From contig JAXHMB010000003.1 of the NCBI GenBank assembly GCA_034521755.1, positions 124,001-188,000 of the forward strand: 64,000 nt of DNA. Reading direction: 5' to 3'. Each line of letters opens with the position of its first letter. Position 1 is the stretch's first letter. Below the pieces are notes generated by a model. It saw nothing but the letters and a program-made list of their open reading frames with translations, was not told where the DNA came from and did no database searches. Shown piece after piece: positions 35,479-44,821 of this stretch. The stretch comes from JAXHMB01 sp034521755 (lineage in GTDB: Bacteria > Bacteroidota > Rhodothermia > Balneolales > Balneolaceae). The translations under genes were made by a program, and so were the position numbers.

Positions 35479-36318
35479 ATGAGCAACAGATCGCCGGAAG
35501 AACTGATCCATGAAATTTTAAAGTTCATAAAGAAAGAACGCGAACTTTACGGCGATTTTTCTTTTAGCCCCCCTCAAAAAGAAGAAACAATTTACGGGTC
35601 TGAAGAACAGCAATCTGATACTTCTTCCATTAAAGAACCATCCACGCAAGAATCTCAATCAACCCCTACCGACATGAATGGATTTGAAGCGCAGGAGGCA
35701 TTATTTGACCAAGGTGATGAGAGCAGAGAAATCTATTACAAAATCGGCAAGTGTAACACGCTTGAAGAGTTAAATGAACTGTGTAAAAAAGCAGATGTAC
35801 TTAAAACGGATCTTCCGGATACCAATCTTGTATTTGGGGTAGGTAATCCCAACGCCGACCTTATGCTTATTGGCGAAGCTCCGGGAGCTGAAGAGGACAA
35901 ACAAAAAGAACCTTTTGTGGGAGCAGCAGGACAGCTGCTCAATAAAATTCTGGCCGCTATCAACTTTGACCGGAGCGATGTGTATATCGCTAATATTTTG
36001 AAGCATCGTCCGCCTAACAATAGAAACCCACTTCCTGAAGAGCGCCAAAAAAGTCTGCCTTTTTTATTAAAGCAAATTGAACTGGTTGAACCAAAGCTAA
36101 TTTTGAGTCTCGGCAAAGTTTCTGCTCAAACATTACTCGAAAATGACAATTCGCTCAGCAGTATGCGTGGCACTTTTCATACTTTTCGGGGCAAATACCA
36201 ATTAATGGCAACCTATCATCCCGCCGCCCTGCTACGTCATGCAAAATGGAAACGTCCTACATGGGAAGATGTGCAACTACTCCGCGAGCGGTATGATGAG
36301 TTGGGTTGTAAGCCCTGA
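35479..36318 (+). CDS. Uracil-DNA glycosylase, family 4-like, lacking Fe-S cysteines
   Basis: Removes uracil from DNA. From the MSNRSPEEL start it has 279 residues: a low-complexity N-terminal extension (about 30-80), then LVFGVGNPNADLMLIGEAPG (117-136; motif GEAPGAEED) and TYHPAALLRH (245-254). Family 4 enzymes normally carry four cysteines for a [4Fe-4S] cluster. Here the sites read LCKKADVLKT, NILKHRPPNNRNP and a Ser in place of the last Cys, so the cluster is probably absent. The start lies 4 nt after the mtaB stop. An alternative start 24 nt upstream would overlap mtaB. Confidence 0.85.
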   Translation: MSNRSPEELIHEILKFIKKERELYGDFSFSPPQKEETIYGSEEQQSDTSSIKEPSTQESQSTPTDMNGFEAQEALFDQGDESREIYYKIGKCNTLEELNELCKKADVLKTDLPDTNLVFGVGNPNADLMLIGEAPGAEEDKQKEPFVGAAGQLLNKILAAINFDRSDVYIANILKHRPPNNRNPLPEERQKSLPFLLKQIELVEPKLILSLGKVSAQTLLENDNSLSSMRGTFHTFRGKYQLMATYHPAALLRHAKWKRPTWEDVQLLRERYDELGCKP

Positions 36319-36474
36319 TCTTGAAAATTGTGTACTTCAAACTGATTTTCTTTTTCATTAAAAGCCAAGCATTTATTATACTGTAAATTCATTCAAAAAA
36401 TTGAAATTTAGGTGAAGGTGCCTCCTTTTCTTGAATCATCGGGACGACAAATTAATTGAGATTTAGCATCTAAA

Positions 36475-37995
36475 ATGGCAGCACAAAACGGCAACTATAA
36501 TAGGAAGGATTCAAAGATTTTGGAACAGGAAGGGCGTATTCCGCCACAGGCCACTGAAGTGGAAGAAGCTGTGCTCGGTGCCATGCTCATTGAACACGAA
36601 GCTGCTACTGTTGCCCTGCAAATGCTCTCCGGTAATGACTTTTATAAACCTTCACACCGTCATATTTTTGACGTGCTTCATGACCTGTATGAGCGTGACA
36701 ATCCCCTCGATTTGCTTACTGTTGAAAATGAACTGCGGGACAAAGGGCTTCTCGAAACTTGCGGGGGTGCGGGATATCTTTCAGAGCTGACAAGATCCGT
36801 AAGCTCGGCTGCAAATATTGACTACCACGCTCAAATTATTGCTGAAAAAGCCACAAAAAGAAATCTAATACTCAGCTGTTCTGAAATTATTCAGGAATCC
36901 TACGACAGCTCTACCGATCCTTATGATGTTCTGGACCGGGCAGAACAAAAAGTTTTTGATTTAGCCAATGCCAAACATCGCAAGCAAGCAAAACCAATTG
37001 GCGATGTGCTTAAAGATACCCTCTCCTATCTCGAAGATATGCGTGGTAAGGAAGGCGGCATTACTGGCGTACCTACCGGATTAGCAATAGATGAGCTTAC
37101 CGCCGGCTGGCAAGATGGAGATATGATTGTAATTGCAGCTCGCCCTTCAATGGGTAAAACGGCTTTTGTGTTGACGACTGCTCGAAATGCAGCACTCCAT
37201 CAAGATCCCAAAAAACGAACAAAAGTAGCTATTTTTAGCCTTGAAATGTCTGATCAGTCGTTAGTACAGCGTCTGCTGACTATGGAAGGACGTATTAACG
37301 CACAGGCCGCACGTTCCGGTCGGTTAAAGGACGATGAGTTTAAACGGTTGATTGACGCTGCAGGTCGCCTGTTTACCGCCGATATTTTTATTGATGATAC
37401 ACCGGGACTTAGCATTATGGAGCTACGTACCAAAGCCCGGCGTTTAAAGAGTGAACATGATATAGGCATGGTAGTTGTTGACTATCTGCAATTGATGACG
37501 GGTTCAGGCAACGATGCCGGGAACCGTGAACAGGAAATTGCCAGCATTTCCCGTGGGCTTAAAGGACTGGCTAAAGATCTGCGCGTTCCGGTCATTGCAC
37601 TATCTCAGCTGAGCCGTGCCGTAGAAACACGCGGCGGTGATAAGCGTCCCCAGTTGAGTGACCTTCGTGAATCAGGATCTATTGAACAGGATGCCGATGT
37701 GGTTTGTTTCCTCTACCGTCCGGAGTACTATGGTATAACTACCACACCCGAAGGAGAATCAACTTCAGGATTGGCAGAAATTATTGTAGGCAAACAACGT
37801 AACGGGCCGGTAGGTACCAAACGGCTCTATTTTGTGGAAGACTATGCCCGTTTTGAAAACTTAACAACTGCAAAACCACAGCCCTTTGATGATGTAAACC
37901 AAGAAAATGAATCTTCAAATAGTAATTCTGGTCCCGCTCCCATGGGACATAATCCCGGCGGTGATGAGGATGGAGACGGAGAAGCACCTTTTTAA
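36475..37995 (+). CDS. dnaB: Replicative DNA helicase DnaB
   Basis: Hexameric helicase at the replication fork. The N-terminal domain (about 20-130; PPQATEVEEAVLGAMLIEH) and RecA-like domain are both present. Walker A is AARPSMGKTA (221-230), followed by FSLEMSDQSLVQRL, VVDYLQLMTG and LSQLSRAVE. No intein. The C-terminus has a Gly/Asp-rich tail. Its stop codon overlaps the stop of the convergent rnc (TTAA). The 156 nt upstream hold no gene; a promoter is expected there. Confidence 0.97.
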   Translation: MAAQNGNYNRKDSKILEQEGRIPPQATEVEEAVLGAMLIEHEAATVALQMLSGNDFYKPSHRHIFDVLHDLYERDNPLDLLTVENELRDKGLLETCGGAGYLSELTRSVSSAANIDYHAQIIAEKATKRNLILSCSEIIQESYDSSTDPYDVLDRAEQKVFDLANAKHRKQAKPIGDVLKDTLSYLEDMRGKEGGITGVPTGLAIDELTAGWQDGDMIVIAARPSMGKTAFVLTTARNAALHQDPKKRTKVAIFSLEMSDQSLVQRLLTMEGRINAQAARSGRLKDDEFKRLIDAAGRLFTADIFIDDTPGLSIMELRTKARRLKSEHDIGMVVVDYLQLMTGSGNDAGNREQEIASISRGLKGLAKDLRVPVIALSQLSRAVETRGGDKRPQLSDLRESGSIEQDADVVCFLYRPEYYGITTTPEGESTSGLAEIIVGKQRNGPVGTKRLYFVEDYARFENLTTAKPQPFDDVNQENESSNSNSGPAPMGHNPGGDEDGDGEAPF

Positions 37996-38762
37996 GAGTT
38001 ATTCTTAAATCTTTTCAACGCCACTCGTGCTGCTCGCTGTTCAGCAGATTTTTTACTTTTACCACTGCCCTGCCCCATTTCTTTATTATCTACCAAAACA
38101 CGAACTTCAAATGTTTTGTCGTGGCCAGGTCCACTTTCTGAAATTACTTCATAGGTAGGAATTTCCATCTTGTTGGCTTGGGCATGTTCCAACAGCATGC
38201 TTTTATAATTATCAAGTGTATCAATCACACTTTCAAAATCGACATACTGCTCAATTACCCCGTTCACAAAATGAGATGTGTGTTTATATCCCCGATCTAT
38301 ATACATAGCACCGATTAGGGCTTCAAAAACGTCTGCTAACACGCTCTTGGAAAATTCAATACCTTGACCTTGTGCCCGCTCTCCTATCACCAACAGATCA
38401 CTTAATTCAAGCTCTCGGGCATATTCAGCCAGTGCATCACCCTTTACCAGCTTGGCACGCAGCTTGGTTAGAAAACCTTCATTTTCATCCGGGAACTGGT
38501 CAAAAATGACTTCTGTAACTATGAGATCAAGTACGGCATCACCCAAAAATTCCAGCCGCTCGTAAGAATCAGTAGAAATAAAGCTGTCATCAGCTAGAAT
38601 AGAACGATGTCGGAGGGCACGTATAAACAAAAAAGGATCATCAACATCAGTGTCGATAATCCTTTCAAGTTTCTTTAGTCTTTCTTTGTGTTCGGTTGGA
38701 ATCGAAGATTTTTGTGAAGAAAAATATGACCGAAGTCGTTCAAACACGGGGTTACTCTTCAA
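37992..38762 (-). CDS. rnc: Ribonuclease III
   Basis: Double-strand-specific RNase for rRNA and mRNA processing. The catalytic domain signature ERLEFLGDAVLDL lies at about 83-95, with a further EALIGAMYIDRG. The double-stranded-RNA-binding domain is at about 180-256 (KSMLLEHAQANKMEIPTYEV, and GSGKSKKSAEQRAA). The 256 residues include a 30-residue N-terminal extension. It is the last gene of the fatty-acid cluster and overlaps fabF by 11 nt. Confidence 0.96.
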   Translation of the reverse strand: MKSNPVFERLRSYFSSQKSSIPTEHKERLKKLERIIDTDVDDPFLFIRALRHRSILADDSFISTDSYERLEFLGDAVLDLIVTEVIFDQFPDENEGFLTKLRAKLVKGDALAEYARELELSDLLVIGERAQGQGIEFSKSVLADVFEALIGAMYIDRGYKHTSHFVNGVIEQYVDFESVIDTLDNYKSMLLEHAQANKMEIPTYEVISESGPGHDKTFEVRVLVDNKEMGQGSGKSKKSAEQRAARVALKRFKNNS

Positions 38763-39996
38763 ACTTCTTCAACACCAGTGACGAATTGTGTCCGCCAAAA
38801 CCAAACGCATTGTTGATTGCGTAGCTAATATCCCGAACAACAGCCTCATTAGACGTATAGTTCAAGTCGCACTCAGGATCTGGCTCATTGAGATTAATCG
38901 TTGGCGGTACCGTGCCATGATAAATAGCCAGCAGTGTGGCCAATGATTCAATCGCACCTGCAGCTCCAAGCGAATGTCCGGTCATAGACTTCGTAGAGTT
39001 GAGGTTCATATCGTAAGCATGATCACCAAACACCTTTTTAATAGAATTGGTCTCAGCAATGTCGCCGAGTGGAGTAGAAGTACCATGCATGTTGATATGC
39101 TCTACATCGGTTGTTTCTATTCCAGCTGCCTCAAGCGCGCGGTTCATCGCAAGAATCACTCCTTCACCATCAGGATCAGGGGCCGTGATATGATGAGCAT
39201 CAGCAGAGAAACCATAGCCTCCGATTTCTCCGTAAATACGCGCACCACGATTGACAGCGTGTTCCATTTCTTCAAGGAAGAAAATACCGGCACCTTCACC
39301 AAGCACAAAACCGTCACGAGTCTTATCAAAAGGCCGTGAGGCTGTCTCCGGTGAATCATTGCGGGTTGACATCGCTCGCATAGAGTTAAAGCCAGCAACG
39401 CCAATACGTGATACCGGGGCTTCAGAGCCACCGGTTACGGCCATTTCACACTGACCGTTTTTAATAGCATCGTAAGCTAAACCAATGTTATGTGATCCTG
39501 TGGCACACGCAGAAACGGCACAGAAATTCGGGCCTTTAAATCCCCACTTAATGGAAATTTGTCCCGCAAGCATATCCGGGATGAGCTTAGGAATAAAGAA
39601 AGGAGAAACTCCTCTTGGACCATGCTCATGAAAAGCAATAGATTGATCGTAGAATGTCACCATCCCTCCTATTCCTGTACCAACAATTACAGCAACTTCG
39701 TTTTTGTCGATAGCTTCAAGATCTATGTCACTATCCTCAATTGCTTCTTCCGAAGCAATCATGGCGTATTGACAAACCTTGTCCATGCGACGAGCTTCTT
39801 TTCTATCGAAATAGTCGAGCTCGTCGTAGCCATCAATCTGTGCTGCAAATTTGGTAGGAAAGTCGGTGGTGTCAAAATGCTCAATATCACGAGCACCGCT
39901 TTTTCCTGAAATCAATCCATTCCAGAATTCAGGTGCTGTTTTCCCAATGGGTGTTAAAGCACCAATTCCGGTTACTACTACTCTGCGTTCAGACAT
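38752..39996 (-). CDS. fabF: 3-oxoacyl-ACP synthase II
   Basis: Elongating condensing enzyme of type II fatty-acid synthesis. The 414 residues carry the active-site Cys in VSACATGSHNIG and the two His in NMHGTSTPLGD and TGHSLGAAGAIE. Normal length. It lies between acpP (27 nt upstream) and rnc. Confidence 0.97.
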   Translation of the reverse strand: MSERRVVVTGIGALTPIGKTAPEFWNGLISGKSGARDIEHFDTTDFPTKFAAQIDGYDELDYFDRKEARRMDKVCQYAMIASEEAIEDSDIDLEAIDKNEVAVIVGTGIGGMVTFYDQSIAFHEHGPRGVSPFFIPKLIPDMLAGQISIKWGFKGPNFCAVSACATGSHNIGLAYDAIKNGQCEMAVTGGSEAPVSRIGVAGFNSMRAMSTRNDSPETASRPFDKTRDGFVLGEGAGIFFLEEMEHAVNRGARIYGEIGGYGFSADAHHITAPDPDGEGVILAMNRALEAAGIETTDVEHINMHGTSTPLGDIAETNSIKKVFGDHAYDMNLNSTKSMTGHSLGAAGAIESLATLLAIYHGTVPPTINLNEPDPECDLNYTSNEAVVRDISYAINNAFGFGGHNSSLVLKKFEE

Positions 39997-40023
39997 GCTA
40001 AAAGATTAACGTATTATCGTTTG

Positions 40024-40263
40024 TTACGATGTTTTACCTTCAAGATACTCAATAGCGTTTCCAACAGTAGCAATATTCTCGGCATCTTCGTCAGGAATAC
40101 TGATATCGAATTCTTTTTCAAATTCCATAATCAGTTCCACAGTATCCAGAGAATCTGCACCAAGGTCGTTGGTGAAGTTGGCTTCTGCTACTACTTCTGA
40201 TTCGTCAACTCCTAATTTGTCAACGATAATTGATTTTACTTTTGACTCAACGTCTTGTGACAT
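40024..40263 (-). CDS. acpP: Acyl carrier protein
   Basis: The 79-residue carrier has the phosphopantetheine attachment site in NDLGADSLDTVELIM (Ser of DSL, about residue 37) and the expected acidic composition. It lies between fabG and fabF, as in many bacteria. A 142-nt gap to fabG contains a short GCCCAT...ATGGGC hairpin (about 40311-40334) that may adjust acpP expression relative to upstream genes. Confidence 0.98.
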   Translation of the reverse strand: MSQDVESKVKSIIVDKLGVDESEVVAEANFTNDLGADSLDTVELIMEFEKEFDISIPDEDAENIATVGNAIEYLEGKTS

Positions 40264-40405
40264 AATAATTACGTTTTAATCGATTTAAGTTATGTGTTAA
40301 TGAACAATTTGCCCATCAAAGTTTTAGCATGGGCTGAAAATACAATTTCTTAGCTTAAAAATACACTTCTTAATAGAATGCATGGCCAGCAGTTTTATTA
40401 CCTAA

Positions 40406-41155
40406 TTACATGGCCATCCCGCCATCTACCCGAAGTACTTCTCCGGTAATATATTTACTCATGTCGGAAGCTAAAAATGCGACTGCTTCTGCAACTTCTT
40501 CAACATCACCGGCACGTCCCAAAGGCGTTTCTGCTTTAATTGTTTCTAATACCTTTTCATCGAGATCGCCGGTCATATCAGTTAAAATATAACCCGGAGC
40601 AATTACATTAGCTCGAATATTTCTTGAAGCGAGTTCTTTAGCATAAGATTTGGTAAAACCGATAATACCGGCTTTAGAGGCGGCATAATTACTCTGCCCA
40701 CCATTGCCACTGATGCCCACTACCGAACCTATATTGATTATAGAGCCTCCACGATTGCGCATCATAGGCTTAGCTGCAGCCTTGCTATAGTTGAACACAC
40801 TCTTCAAATTTGTTTCTATTACCTGGTCCCATTGCTCTTCACTCATGCGAAGAATCAGATTATCGCGGGTGATACCTGCATTGTTAACCAAAATATCCAG
40901 TGATCCCCATTCGTCAACAATACTTTGAATGAGTTCTTCAGCTTTTTCCAGATTGACGGCATCAGCCTGAACGGCTTTGGCTTTGCGTCCTATGCCTTCA
41001 ATTTCAGCTTTAACTTCATTAGCAGCATCAGCTGAACTGGAATAGGTTACAACAACATTGGCGCCATACTCAGCCAGCTTCAGTGCAATAGCTTTACCAA
41101 TTCCGCGACTTCCGCCGGTAACCAGTGCATTCTTATTTTCTAATGATAATCCCAT
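40406..41155 (-). CDS. fabG: 3-oxoacyl-ACP reductase
   Basis: NADPH-dependent short-chain reductase of fatty-acid elongation. The 249 residues have the cofactor loop TGGSRGIGKAIA (14-25), the NNAG motif, the catalytic Ser in NIGSVVG and the YxxxK pair in SNYAASKAG. It follows fabD by 4 nt. Confidence 0.97.
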   Translation of the reverse strand: MGLSLENKNALVTGGSRGIGKAIALKLAEYGANVVVTYSSSADAANEVKAEIEGIGRKAKAVQADAVNLEKAEELIQSIVDEWGSLDILVNNAGITRDNLILRMSEEQWDQVIETNLKSVFNYSKAAAKPMMRNRGGSIINIGSVVGISGNGGQSNYAASKAGIIGFTKSYAKELASRNIRANVIAPGYILTDMTGDLDEKVLETIKAETPLGRAGDVEEVAEAVAFLASDMSKYITGEVLRVDGGMAM

Positions 41156-41159
41156 AATC

Positions 41160-42047
41160 TTATTGGTATCCGTTGATTTCTACATCATTTAACGTTCTTT
41201 TCACCAAGCCCTGCAGTACTTTTCCGGGACCTACTTCAACAAAACTTTCAGCCCCATTTTTACTCATATTCTGAAGCGTTTGTGTCCACCGAACTGGATT
41301 TAGCAACTGATCCAGAACATTTGACTTGATCTCTTGAGGGTCAATAGTTGGCTCTGCAGTATAATTGCTGTAAATCGGGCAACTTGGCTTTGAAACATCA
41401 AGACTTTCCAACTCTTGTTTAAGTCCATCATAAGCCGGCTGCATTAGTGAAGAGTGAAAAGCACCACTCACAGGTAATACTTTAGCTAACCGACATCCTT
41501 CTTCTTTAGCCAGCTCTACAGCTTTCTCAACAGCATCAACATCGCCGGAAATTACCAGTTGGCCCGGACAATTATAGTTCGCAGCAATCACTTCTTTTCC
41601 AGTTTCTTTGGTAGCTCTTTCACATACTTGTTCTACCACTTCATCGTCCATACCAATAACAGCAGCCATGGTACCGGGATTTTCTTCCCCGGCTTTTTGC
41701 ATCAACTCTCCCCGCTTTCGTACAATTTTGAGAGCATCTTCAAATGATACAGCTTCACAAGCAACTAATGCTGAAAATTCGCCGAGACTATGTCCGGCTA
41801 CCATATTAGGAGCTAAATCAAGGGTCTTAAAAAGGGCAATGGAATGCAAGAAAATAGCAGGCTGCGTATACTCAGTTTGTTTGAGAGTTTCCATGGGCCC
41901 TTCAAACATGATACTCTTTAGGTCAATCCCCAATATTTCATTAGCCTGATCAACAAGCTCTGCAAATGTAGCATTAGAGTCGTAATGTTCTTTCCCCATT
42001 CCTACAAATTGTGAACCCTGTCCGGGAAATAAAACAGCTGTCTTCAT
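41160..42047 (-). CDS. fabD: Malonyl-CoA--ACP transacylase
   Basis: Loads malonyl groups on ACP. The 295 residues begin FPGQGSQFVGMG and contain the nucleophile motif GHSLGEFSAL (Ser about 90), with the catalytic His in PVSGAFHSSLM. Its first base coincides with the last base of fabH, an overlap that suggests coupled translation. Confidence 0.97.
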   Translation of the reverse strand: MKTAVLFPGQGSQFVGMGKEHYDSNATFAELVDQANEILGIDLKSIMFEGPMETLKQTEYTQPAIFLHSIALFKTLDLAPNMVAGHSLGEFSALVACEAVSFEDALKIVRKRGELMQKAGEENPGTMAAVIGMDDEVVEQVCERATKETGKEVIAANYNCPGQLVISGDVDAVEKAVELAKEEGCRLAKVLPVSGAFHSSLMQPAYDGLKQELESLDVSKPSCPIYSNYTAEPTIDPQEIKSNVLDQLLNPVRWTQTLQNMSKNGAESFVEVGPGKVLQGLVKRTLNDVEINGYQ

Positions 42048-43042
42048 TATTTAATCCCCCATTTCAGATAGATAGCACCCCAGGTATATCCTCCGCCAAA
42101 TGCAGCAAGAATCAGATTATCACCATGTTTTAGCTTGTCTTTCCAATCATGCAGGCAAAGCGGAATCGTAGCCGAAGTTGTATTTCCATACTTGTCGATG
42201 TTAATCATTACCTGGTCTCCGGTAAGTCCTGCGCGATTAGCTGTCGCATCAATAATACGCTTGTTGGCCTGATGTGGAACCAGCCATGCAATATCTTCGG
42301 GTGCAAGATTATTCTTTTCCATAATCTCTACAGAAACATCGGCCATACCAACGGTGGCCTTTTTAAATACAGTACGGCCATCTTGCTTTACAAAATGTTG
42401 CTTATTCTTTACGGTTTCTACCGTAGCCGGATTTAAACTGCCACCGGCATGTTGGAATAGGGCATTATCTGTATCTCCATCGGTGTAATTAATATAATCG
42501 ATAATACCTGTTTCATCATCAGAGGCTTCCAAAAGCACCGCACCGGCTCCGTCACCAAATAAAATACAGGTTGATCGATCGGTATAATCAACAATAGAAC
42601 TCATTTTATCGGAACCAATTACCAAGACTTTCTCAGCATTGCCGGATGCTATAAAATTCGAGCCGGTGGACAGGGCAAATAAAAATCCTGAACATGCCGC
42701 AGAAAGATCAAATCCATAGGCATTTTTAGCCCCAATTTTTTCTTGAACCAAACAGGCTGTGGCCGGGAAAAGGTAGTCAGGCGTTACCGTAGCTACAATA
42801 ATCACATCAATCTCTTCAGCAGAAATACCTCTTTGGGCCAAAGCTTCTTCAGCCGCCCGGGTACTCATATAACAAGTAGCCTTATCTTGGTCTTTTAAAA
42901 TACGGCGTTCTTTAATGCCTGTCCGACTTACAATCCATTCGTCATTGGTTTCAACCAATTCTTCCAGATCTTTGTTGGTAAGCCTGTGTTCGGGCAAATA
43001 ATGTCCAACTGCAGTTATCTTTGCGCGTTTAATTTCCGACAT
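42047..43042 (-). CDS. fabH: 3-oxoacyl-ACP synthase III
   Basis: Initiating condensing enzyme. The 331 residues have the Cys in DLSAACSGFLFAL, the His in VPHQANKRI and the Asn in KYGNTTSATIP, so the Cys-His-Asn triad is complete. It lies between plsX and fabD as in the conserved cluster. Confidence 0.97.
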   Translation of the reverse strand: MSEIKRAKITAVGHYLPEHRLTNKDLEELVETNDEWIVSRTGIKERRILKDQDKATCYMSTRAAEEALAQRGISAEEIDVIIVATVTPDYLFPATACLVQEKIGAKNAYGFDLSAACSGFLFALSTGSNFIASGNAEKVLVIGSDKMSSIVDYTDRSTCILFGDGAGAVLLEASDDETGIIDYINYTDGDTDNALFQHAGGSLNPATVETVKNKQHFVKQDGRTVFKKATVGMADVSVEIMEKNNLAPEDIAWLVPHQANKRIIDATANRAGLTGDQVMINIDKYGNTTSATIPLCLHDWKDKLKHGDNLILAAFGGGYTWGAIYLKWGIK

Positions 43043-43054
43043 GTAAATGATTAA

Positions 43055-44038
43055 TTATTTAAGAGATGCTACAATTTTATCATTGACGTTATGTTCAACA
43101 CATTTTACGGCATTCAGAATCATATTTTTAACTGCTCGCGGAGAGCTGCCGCCGTGTCCCACCATGCTCACGCCATCTACTCCAAGAAAAGGCACACCAC
43201 CTACTGTCTCATAATTAAATTGAGCAAGAGAAACACGTAACACCTTCTTCACCTGTTCTGCTTGTTCTTTGTTGAGGTCTAACTTTTGAATACCCAGCCC
43301 AATAAATTGTTCCAGGTTCTCGGGAATAGATTCGCCAAGTTTCAATAAAAGATTACCCACAAATCCATCACAGACAAATACATCTGCTTTTGCCGGAAGT
43401 ATATCTCGTCCCTCCAGGTTCCCAACAAAATTATCCAGTGATTGAAGATCCTTAAAGGCTTGCTTCACTTCATCGGTGCCTTTTTCTTCCTCTTCTCCAA
43501 CGTTCAGGAGTCCAACTTTAGGGTTCTCAACGCCCATTACCTGCTCAACATAAATAGAAGCCATTTGGGCAAACTGTATATACATTTCGGGACGCATTTC
43601 CAGATTAGCTCCGGCATCTACCAACAAGCGAAATCCTTTTACTGTTGGATAGGTTGCCGCAATTGTTGGACGATGCACTCCTTCTAGTTTACCCAGTATC
43701 AGTGTCGAAGCAGCCAGCAAAGCACCTGTATTACCTGTACTTACAAAGCCTTCGCATTTGCCGGCTTTTTGCATTCCCAAGCCAACTGCAATAGAAGACT
43801 CTCGCTTTGTCTTAACGGCTTTTGAGGGTGATTCATCCATGTCAACGATTTGAGGCGCATGCTGCACATGAACGCGTTCTGTATCATGTTCATGTGAATC
43901 CAGCTCCCGCTTGATCATGTCTTCAGGGCCAAGCAGAATAACATTCAAGTCATTCAGTTCTTGTGTTGCTTCTATAGCTCCTTTTACTGGACTTTCAGGA
44001 TAATGGTCGCCACCTACTGCATCAACGGCAATAATCAT
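43055..44038 (-). CDS. plsX: Phosphate acyltransferase PlsX
   Basis: Makes acyl-phosphate from acyl-ACP for phospholipid synthesis. The 327 residues begin IIAVDAVGGDHYPESPVKGA and include GFVSTGNTGALLAASTL, VDAGAN and DVFVCDGFVGNLLLK, all family signatures. It follows rpmF by 21 nt. Confidence 0.97.
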   Translation of the reverse strand: MIIAVDAVGGDHYPESPVKGAIEATQELNDLNVILLGPEDMIKRELDSHEHDTERVHVQHAPQIVDMDESPSKAVKTKRESSIAVGLGMQKAGKCEGFVSTGNTGALLAASTLILGKLEGVHRPTIAATYPTVKGFRLLVDAGANLEMRPEMYIQFAQMASIYVEQVMGVENPKVGLLNVGEEEEKGTDEVKQAFKDLQSLDNFVGNLEGRDILPAKADVFVCDGFVGNLLLKLGESIPENLEQFIGLGIQKLDLNKEQAEQVKKVLRVSLAQFNYETVGGVPFLGVDGVSMVGHGGSSPRAVKNMILNAVKCVEHNVNDKIVASLK

Positions 44039-44059
44039 AAAAAAATGATTTAGCTACGG

Positions 44060-44239
44060 TTAGTTTTTCACGTTGATAATCTGGCGACCTCTGTAAAAGC
44101 CGCACTCTGTACACACGTGATGATAGCGATGATAAGCACCGCAGTTCGAACATTCTGCCAAAGTAGGATCTTCCAGACCATGGTGAGAACGTCGTTTATT
44201 TTTGCGTGATTTTGAAGTTTTACGCTTTGGATGTGCCAT
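44060..44239 (-). CDS. rpmF: 50S ribosomal protein L32
   Basis: A 59-residue basic protein beginning MAHPKRKTSKSRKNKRRSHH, with a zinc-ribbon of two CxxC pairs (Cys30-Cys33 in ECSNCGAYH and Cys43-Cys46 in VCTECGFY). The zinc-binding form is retained. It sits between the DUF177 gene and plsX, its normal place in the yceD-rpmF-plsX-fab cluster. Confidence 0.97.
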   Translation of the reverse strand: MAHPKRKTSKSRKNKRRSHHGLEDPTLAECSNCGAYHRYHHVCTECGFYRGRQIINVKN

Positions 44240-44262
44240 TTAAATATCAGTAATAGTTTCTG

Positions 44263-44775
44263 TTAATTCTTAAGTTTTTTGAGATCTTCCCATCGAGAAT
44301 CTACAATTTCTTCTTCATCTTCGTCAGGAATATCACCAAATTTTTTAGTATCAAATTCTTTGATATTACCATCTTCGTCTAAATACCGCGGATGGATTTT
44401 CTGCATTGGTATATGCAACATGACGGTATCGCGAACCTCATCTTCAATATTAAATGTATTGGAAGAGAAATTAAACCGCCGCACTGCACCATCTTCGTCC
44501 TCCGATTCTTCTTTGACATCCACCTTAAATAACACTTCATAATCAGTATCAATAGGATAATCAAAATGATCGAGTGATCGATCGCACTGCAACTCAACAT
44601 CGGAGTGTACTGTAAAGTTTACACGAATAAAGTGTATCGTACGATAGAATTCCAGATCTATCTTCCCACCCTTAAAAGTATAGGGTGACAAATCAAGGTC
44701 CTCGGGCTCTAAAGCAAGCGTTTGGCTGCTTTCGCCTTCCGGTATTTCAACAATATAAAATTCTAACTTTGACAT
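44263..44775 (-). CDS. YceD family protein (DUF177)
   Basis: A 170-residue acidic protein from MSKLEFYIVEIPEGESSQ. It has the conserved hydrophobic beta region VNFTVHSDVELQCDRSLDHF and a C-terminal IPDEDEEEIVDSRWEDLKKL. The DUF177 gene next to rpmF is widespread; in plants and E. coli a role in 23S rRNA accumulation has been described. The 6-residue longer start (MQAVDI) is less likely. Confidence 0.9.
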   Translation of the reverse strand: MSKLEFYIVEIPEGESSQTLALEPEDLDLSPYTFKGGKIDLEFYRTIHFIRVNFTVHSDVELQCDRSLDHFDYPIDTDYEVLFKVDVKEESEDEDGAVRRFNFSSNTFNIEDEVRDTVMLHIPMQKIHPRYLDEDGNIKEFDTKKFGDIPDEDEEEIVDSRWEDLKKLKN

Positions 44776-44821
44776 AATATCAACAGCCTGCAAAGTTATG
44801 AATTATTGGATTGATCTGCAA

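Noticed and set aside
40311..40334. GCCCAT...ATGGGC hairpin between fabG and acpP as an intrinsic terminator
   Set aside because: Only 6 bp with a 12-nt loop and no U tract; too weak to call a terminator.
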